Assembly (NCBI RefSeq): GCF_020539525.1
Contig: NZ_JACDXX010000021.1
Span: 1 to 45,797 of the forward strand
Source: Pseudogemmobacter faecipullorum
Lineage (GTDB): Bacteria > Pseudomonadota > Alphaproteobacteria > Rhodobacterales > Rhodobacteraceae
Reading direction: 5' to 3'
Length of the DNA stretch: 45,797 nucleotides
Shown here: one piece after another, positions 43,101 through 45,797 of the stretch
Numbering within the stretch: the first letter of the stretch is position 1
Layout of the letters: every line of letters starts with the position of its first letter
Program-made: the position numbers and the translations under genes
The notes under the pieces: model-generated
Seen by the model: the letters and a program-made list of their open reading frames with translations, nothing else
What the model was told of the DNA's origin: nothing
Databases searched by the model: none

Positions 43101-43984
43101 AGGATCCGTCGACCAAGGGTCGCGAACTTGGCCAGGGTTTCCCCGAAGATTGGACGCGTCGTCAGGAGCAACTGCTTGCGCTGCCAAGCGACATGCGCCG
43201 CCACTCGCTCGTGATGCTGGGGTTTCAAATCAACTGGCTGTTCGCCATCGCGCCCGATTGGACCACGGCAAACCTGCTGACCGTGGTGAATGACGAGGGC
43301 GACGACGGCGACGCCCTATGGGATGGCATCCTTTGGGCGGCGCGAGTGCCGAGCCGGACGCTATACGAGCGCCTGAAGCCGGGGCTTCTTTCGCGTGCGA
43401 TGTCGCCCAAGCGGCGTCGCGCCGAAGCCAGTGTCATCAGTGGCTTCCTGCTGAGCGGCTGGGGCGGGAGTCTCGACGCCGATCCGCCCGAGCAACTCGT
43501 TACAAGTGCCGAGTTTCGCGAGATTCTCGTCGAGAGTGATGATGACCTGCGCGGGCAGATTCTGTGGCATCTGGAGCGTTGGTCGACGGAGCCGGAAGCC
43601 AAGTGGCGCGCACGCCTGGTGCCATTCCTCACGGATGTCTGGCCGAGGCACCGGGCGATGCGGACGCCGGAAATGTCCGCCCGCCTCGTACATCTTGCTT
43701 TGGCGAGCGGCGACTTGTTTCCGCAGATTGTGGAAGTGATCCTGCCGCGATTGGTGCCTGTGCGGGGGGGAGTGCTGCGTGGACTGCAAGTCCACTCAGG
43801 GGCTGAAAACAATCTGGTGACGATCTATCCTGCCGTCATGCTCAACCTTCTCTGGGCGATCCTCGCCGAGGATGCGATGCTCTGGCCTTACAACACCGAG
43901 GAGGTTCTTGAAGCCCTCGCCGAGGCGCGCGAAACCCAGGCCGATCCCCGCCTGTCAGAACTGCGGCGCCGGCGTGCGGGCTGA
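40187..43984 (+). CDS. Large SIR2-domain protein, candidate anti-phage NADase (Dsr1-like)
   Basis: A 1265-residue protein. About residues 15-300 form a SIR2 domain: FFCGAGVSRHRAGLPDF (residues 26-41), RLVTTNFDLLFE with Asn137, IVHLHGR with His172, and FVGYGADDPP (219-228). The remaining 950 residues are mostly helical with no domain I can name. In defence sirtuins the SIR2 domain destroys NAD+ when a long C-terminal part senses phage protein. Size, architecture and isolation fit such a single-gene system, but direct function is untested. The ATG at 40187 has no good ribosome site. The upstream gap 40016-40186 shows no clear promoter. Confidence 0.8.
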   Translation: MRFFANGPSIPDDLLIARDAGDVIFFCGAGVSRHRAGLPDFLKLGGDVIDLLGAGEESLARKLFRRIKELDPIDGVGGLIATDRIFSLLEREFEQRDVRNAVARAIKPPGDPDLSAHRTLIDLSRGRDGTVRLVTTNFDLLFEAAAPTIDCSGPPDLPNPRGAGFSGIVHLHGRVNAEYSGPGDEEFIVSSADFGRAYLSDGWATHFMQSLLTRFQIVFVGYGADDPPIQYLLEALNLHAGNRSRLFAFQPGSNTDDAALWEHRGVRAIPFDNSQGYDPLWDSLAAWAERARDVDGWYASLLESASTGPAALDPHVRGQIAHVLSTREGARRISTADTPLPASWLLALDPRQRFDKPAPIDPYGESSERIDPYESLSLDFDTPPQPIDEDDALQKRHVPEGSWSAFVPTRFDQEDGQEAGFGAFCGGQANLTGPLNTRLDHLGIWFHRVAHQPVALWWAAARGPLHPRIVAMIEAWLRQDPSRWPDDIRRGWRFLFESWSDSRVEPNQGYFELVSRVAREGWSEARVRDYAALFRPRLRVDRKFDVPHPLSWTDSSRPSPLVSYDVDYPHPYELLPIPDERLAYAVTRFRENLDLARSLEAEISGHDYVYMQTTRPDDGGPPIAHDSYGITGPIALFLQLMERLVDFAPERALSEIAQWPGDDHYIFGRLRIWAASNRIVPAAEAANILLGFPDNLFWGSEHQRDLLYAIRDRWPDFSAEDRARFEQRILTTAFPWAESTPAGKARVEAHRRLDRLHWLSRQGLVFSFDVEAEMAALRPIAETWSERSGEEAANSNAPVVRSIDTDANPRVLDHVPIGEILDRARQAGESDFFDNVGRRPFIGLAEEKPARALAALTDAARKGDVPLSFWSAFLHAEKRKSDPARLARTIGGRLASLQPAELSTVAYPVTEWLHGLGERLFVELATVLERLWAPLMAALPLRNDDRKHRVDSSWANDALNAPAGKLSSLLMQDPSTKGRELGQGFPEDWTRRQEQLLALPSDMRRHSLVMLGFQINWLFAIAPDWTTANLLTVVNDEGDDGDALWDGILWAARVPSRTLYERLKPGLLSRAMSPKRRRAEASVISGFLLSGWGGSLDADPPEQLVTSAEFREILVESDDDLRGQILWHLERWSTEPEAKWRARLVPFLTDVWPRHRAMRTPEMSARLVHLALASGDLFPQIVEVILPRLVPVRGGVLRGLQVHSGAENNLVTIYPAVMLNLLWAILAEDAMLWPYNTEEVLEALAEARETQADPRLSELRRRRAG

Positions 43985-44210
43985 GTGAATGGCGGAAATG
44001 CAGTCTCAATGCTTTAAGGTGGTCGACATTGAAACCGAGTGGCAGCTTTGTTCGCTGACCACCCGGGTGGACCCACTTCCTGAATGACGGCTTTCCGCCC
44101 ATTTCGTTCGTGAAGGTCAAGACTGTGGGCGTCATGTTGAAGTGTTGCCTTGTTTCGCCGACCATCGCTTTTCAAGTAGAGCATGAGCCGCTGAGGCCCG
44201 CCCGCCAGTG

Positions 44211-44597
44211 TCAGCTTTCCTGATTGTTGTGGCGTCTTGAATTCTCGATGAGGCCCAAAAATACGAGCCTGATTTCTTCTGGCAGCGCAAAGTAGGCCTT
44301 CAGGAGCCGATGACGCTCGCCGAGGCGCTGCAAGGTCGAAAATTTTGACAGTTCCCCTGCATCCGCCTGTGAGGCCGCCATGTTGAGGATCGCTTGCGGG
44401 CCTACTTCAAGAACTTTGGCGATCTTCAGCAATCGGTGCGTTGAGAGGCTGTTTCGGCCAGCTTCGTGCTTTTGCAGCTGTTGATAGCTGATGCCGATTT
44501 CGGAGGCGACATCTGCCAGTGACAGGCCGCGCTTTTTCCGCAGCGTCTTCAGCCTCTCGCCGAGGCGTCTGTCGAAATCATCCAGATCACCGTCCAA
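44211..44597 (-). CDS. XRE-family helix-turn-helix regulator
   Basis: A 128-residue protein with an N-terminal Cro/C1-type helix-turn-helix (RLGERLKTLRKKRGLSLADV, then EIGISYQQLQKHEAGRN) and a C-terminal tail of unknown function. It reads towards the SIR2 gene, leaving 226 bp between them. It may control itself or nearby plasmid genes. The gap 43985-44210 holds no gene I can support. Confidence 0.88.
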   Translation of the reverse strand: MDGDLDDFDRRLGERLKTLRKKRGLSLADVASEIGISYQQLQKHEAGRNSLSTHRLLKIAKVLEVGPQAILNMAASQADAGELSKFSTLQRLGERHRLLKAYFALPEEIRLVFLGLIENSRRHNNQES

Positions 44598-44821
44598 CTC
44601 GGTTTACCCTTTACCGGGCAGAAGCGAATGCTGCGGTACGCCCCCGCAATCGCTTCCTGACCCATGATCGGGGAGTTGGAAAACCGAACCTGTCCGGTCC
44701 CTATGACCTTTAGCACCGGAGCGCCTGGACATACGTCACAGGCTCCCCGACCGCATGGTCAAGGAATCGGCGCCGTTTCGGCCGACGCCAATACCGACAG
44801 GTTCAGGGGTTTCCACGCCCC

Positions 44822-44843
44822 GGGGACGACGCGTGGCGTCCCC
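44822..44843 (-). terminator. Hairpin after the unknown minus-strand gene
   Basis: GGGGACG and CGTCCCC (44822-44828, 44837-44843) pair around an 8-base loop, 27 bp beyond the end of the gene at 44870. No T run follows. The rest of 44598-44869 shows no clear feature. Confidence 0.4.
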
Positions 44844-44869
44844 AAGGGCAGTATATCGGTTTCAGGCGG

Positions 44870-45331
44870 TTAGGAGCAAGATGTTGCGTTGCTCGGTTCC
44901 AGAGCGCTCTGGTCAGGCGCCAGGGTCTTCGGTCGCGGGGGCAACTGGCGCATCAGGCCCATCGCCTCGCGCAGCTTTCGACCTGCAAGGTTCCAGTCGT
45001 GCCTGGGTTCATCCCAGCTTTGGGTCGAGGTGAGTTGTAGGTCCAGGTAGTCGCGGAACTCTTGTTCACCGACCCGGAGCTGGAATGAGTAGAGCCGATT
45101 GACGATTTCGCGCATCAATTCGCCCATCTCGTCATCGCTGATCCTGGAGACCTCCGACCATTGGAACTCCCGGCCGTTGGCATCGGTCACGATCACATCG
45201 GAATAGTCCCCGGTATGGCTGACGACGCCGGGACCCGCATGCAGGGTTTCAAGACAGGTATTGCGAACACAGATCAGCGCCATGGCCTTGGACATGACAG
45301 AGGCAATCTTGCGCTCAAGGTCGGTGGGCAT
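44870..45331 (-). CDS. Hypothetical protein
   Basis: A 153-residue soluble protein without signal peptide or membrane segment. I do not recognise the family. It is acidic in the middle (DDEMGELMREIVNRLYSFQL) and ends with a basic-proline stretch (RQLPPRPKTLAPD). GAGGAGGAAG precedes the ATG at 45331; an in-frame start at 45349 overlaps that site and is unlikely. It is downstream of the H-NS-family gene on the same strand, 53 bp apart, and may share its transcript. Confidence 0.75.
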   Translation of the reverse strand: MPTDLERKIASVMSKAMALICVRNTCLETLHAGPGVVSHTGDYSDVIVTDANGREFQWSEVSRISDDEMGELMREIVNRLYSFQLRVGEQEFRDYLDLQLTSTQSWDEPRHDWNLAGRKLREAMGLMRQLPPRPKTLAPDQSALEPSNATSCS

Positions 45332-45384
45332 GGCTTCCTCCTCTCGCAATGCGAGCGAGGGCCTGTCGTTCCCCGCCCTGTTGA

Positions 45385-45702
45385 TCAGATCGCGAAATCT
45401 TCCAGCGACTTTCCGGAGGCCAGCGCGTCACCGATCCAGCCGGGTTTGCGCCCCCGGCCGGACCAGGTCAGTTCCGGGTTTTCTGGATGACGATATTTCG
45501 CTACCAAGGGAGAGCGTTTGCGCGCGGTTGCCGCATCGGCAAGTTCCTCGAACGAATAACCGAGTTCGCGGGCCAACTCATCGACCCTGGCGCGGGCCTC
45601 GGCTTTGCGGCGATCTTCAAAGGAGGTGATCGCCTTGGCGACTGACTTTTCCAGTTGTTTCAGTTCGCTTAGCGAAAGCGCGTCGAGGTTGATATCGGTC
45701 AT
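45385..45702 (-). CDS. H-NS-family nucleoid-associated protein
   Basis: A 105-residue protein. The N-terminal coiled coil (LSLSELKQLEKSVAKAITSF) mediates oligomerisation, and the C-terminal DNA-binding motif is TWSGRGRKPGWI. H-NS proteins silence AT-rich, often foreign, DNA; plasmid-borne copies can hide a plasmid's cost to its host. I chose the ATG at 45702 over TTG at 45705. The upstream region to the window edge holds only a possible promoter. Confidence 0.92.
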   Translation of the reverse strand: MTDINLDALSLSELKQLEKSVAKAITSFEDRRKAEARARVDELARELGYSFEELADAATARKRSPLVAKYRHPENPELTWSGRGRKPGWIGDALASGKSLEDFAI

Positions 45703-45797
45703 CAAGGTCCCCTTTGTTCTTTAACATTGATAGGGCAGCGTGCAGTGATGGGCAATTTCCCATTCGGGGACATAGTCAGACATGGTTGCGTGCTCTA

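Noticed and set aside
43842-44165. Minus-strand open frame of 107 codons at the end of the SIR2 gene
   Set aside because: It overlaps the SIR2 3' end by more than 140 bp and has no family features or clear start signal.
1-45797. CRISPR array or rRNA operon
   Set aside because: I saw no regularly spaced direct repeats and no rRNA-like sequence in the window.

Overview
The window is GC-rich DNA of alphaproteobacterial type. It is most likely part of a plasmid or chromid of a Rhodobacterales bacterium, perhaps Paracoccus-like; that is an inference from the repABC replicon, the DUF1403/ScpB pair, the imuA-imuB-dnaE2 cassette and the GTTC-N7-GTTC SOS box. Three layers can be separated: a plasmid backbone, a metal-resistance island of about 26.9 kb inserted into the backbone, and insertion sequences that landed inside the island.

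Backbone, left side (1-8792). An ScpB-like gene (cut by the window edge) and a DUF1403 gene form a minus-strand operon, divergent from a tyrosine recombinase. A ParB-like gene with an in-frame amber codon follows. Next comes a complete repABC replicon: repA, repB, an antisense RNA in the repB-repC gap, and repC. It has a perfect 18-bp parS palindrome inside repB and a degenerate copy upstream of repA. Then an SOS box precedes an SRAP peptidase gene, imuA and the first 394 bp of imuB.

Island (about 8793-35709). imuB is cut in its codon 132. Joining 8792 to 35710 restores a 491-codon frame that leads into dnaE2 through a GTGA overlap. The left end of the island carries a DUF4102-type integrase gene, itself split by an IS1634-like element (6-bp target duplication GGCGAA), and then an IS21-family element. 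The right end carries a complete tRNA-Arg(CCG) whose anticodon arm shares an 11-bp core with the right junction. Matching pairs of TGCTTACG repeats lie near both ends. The cargo handles copper and zinc/cadmium/lead: two CopZ-like chaperones, a CDF exporter, two SmtB-type ArsR repressors with a shared operator, two copper P1B-ATPases, a zinc/cadmium-type P1B-ATPase, CsoR, CueR and another MerR regulator, two DUF305 proteins, a multicopper oxidase, a glutaredoxin-MauE fusion, a glutaredoxin/ferredoxin-reductase pair, an MFS transporter and an FAD monooxygenase.

Backbone, right side (35710-45797). The 3' part of imuB and dnaE2 are followed by a lone 1265-residue protein with an N-terminal SIR2 domain, which looks like a defence-associated sirtuin. 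An XRE regulator, an unknown 153-residue protein and an H-NS-family protein close the window.

The genes suggest a plasmid that carried an SOS-induced mutagenesis cassette and then gained metal resistance at the cost of that cassette. The island's own integrase was later broken by an IS, so the island is probably fixed unless helped in trans. All calls come from reading the sequence; no database search was run.
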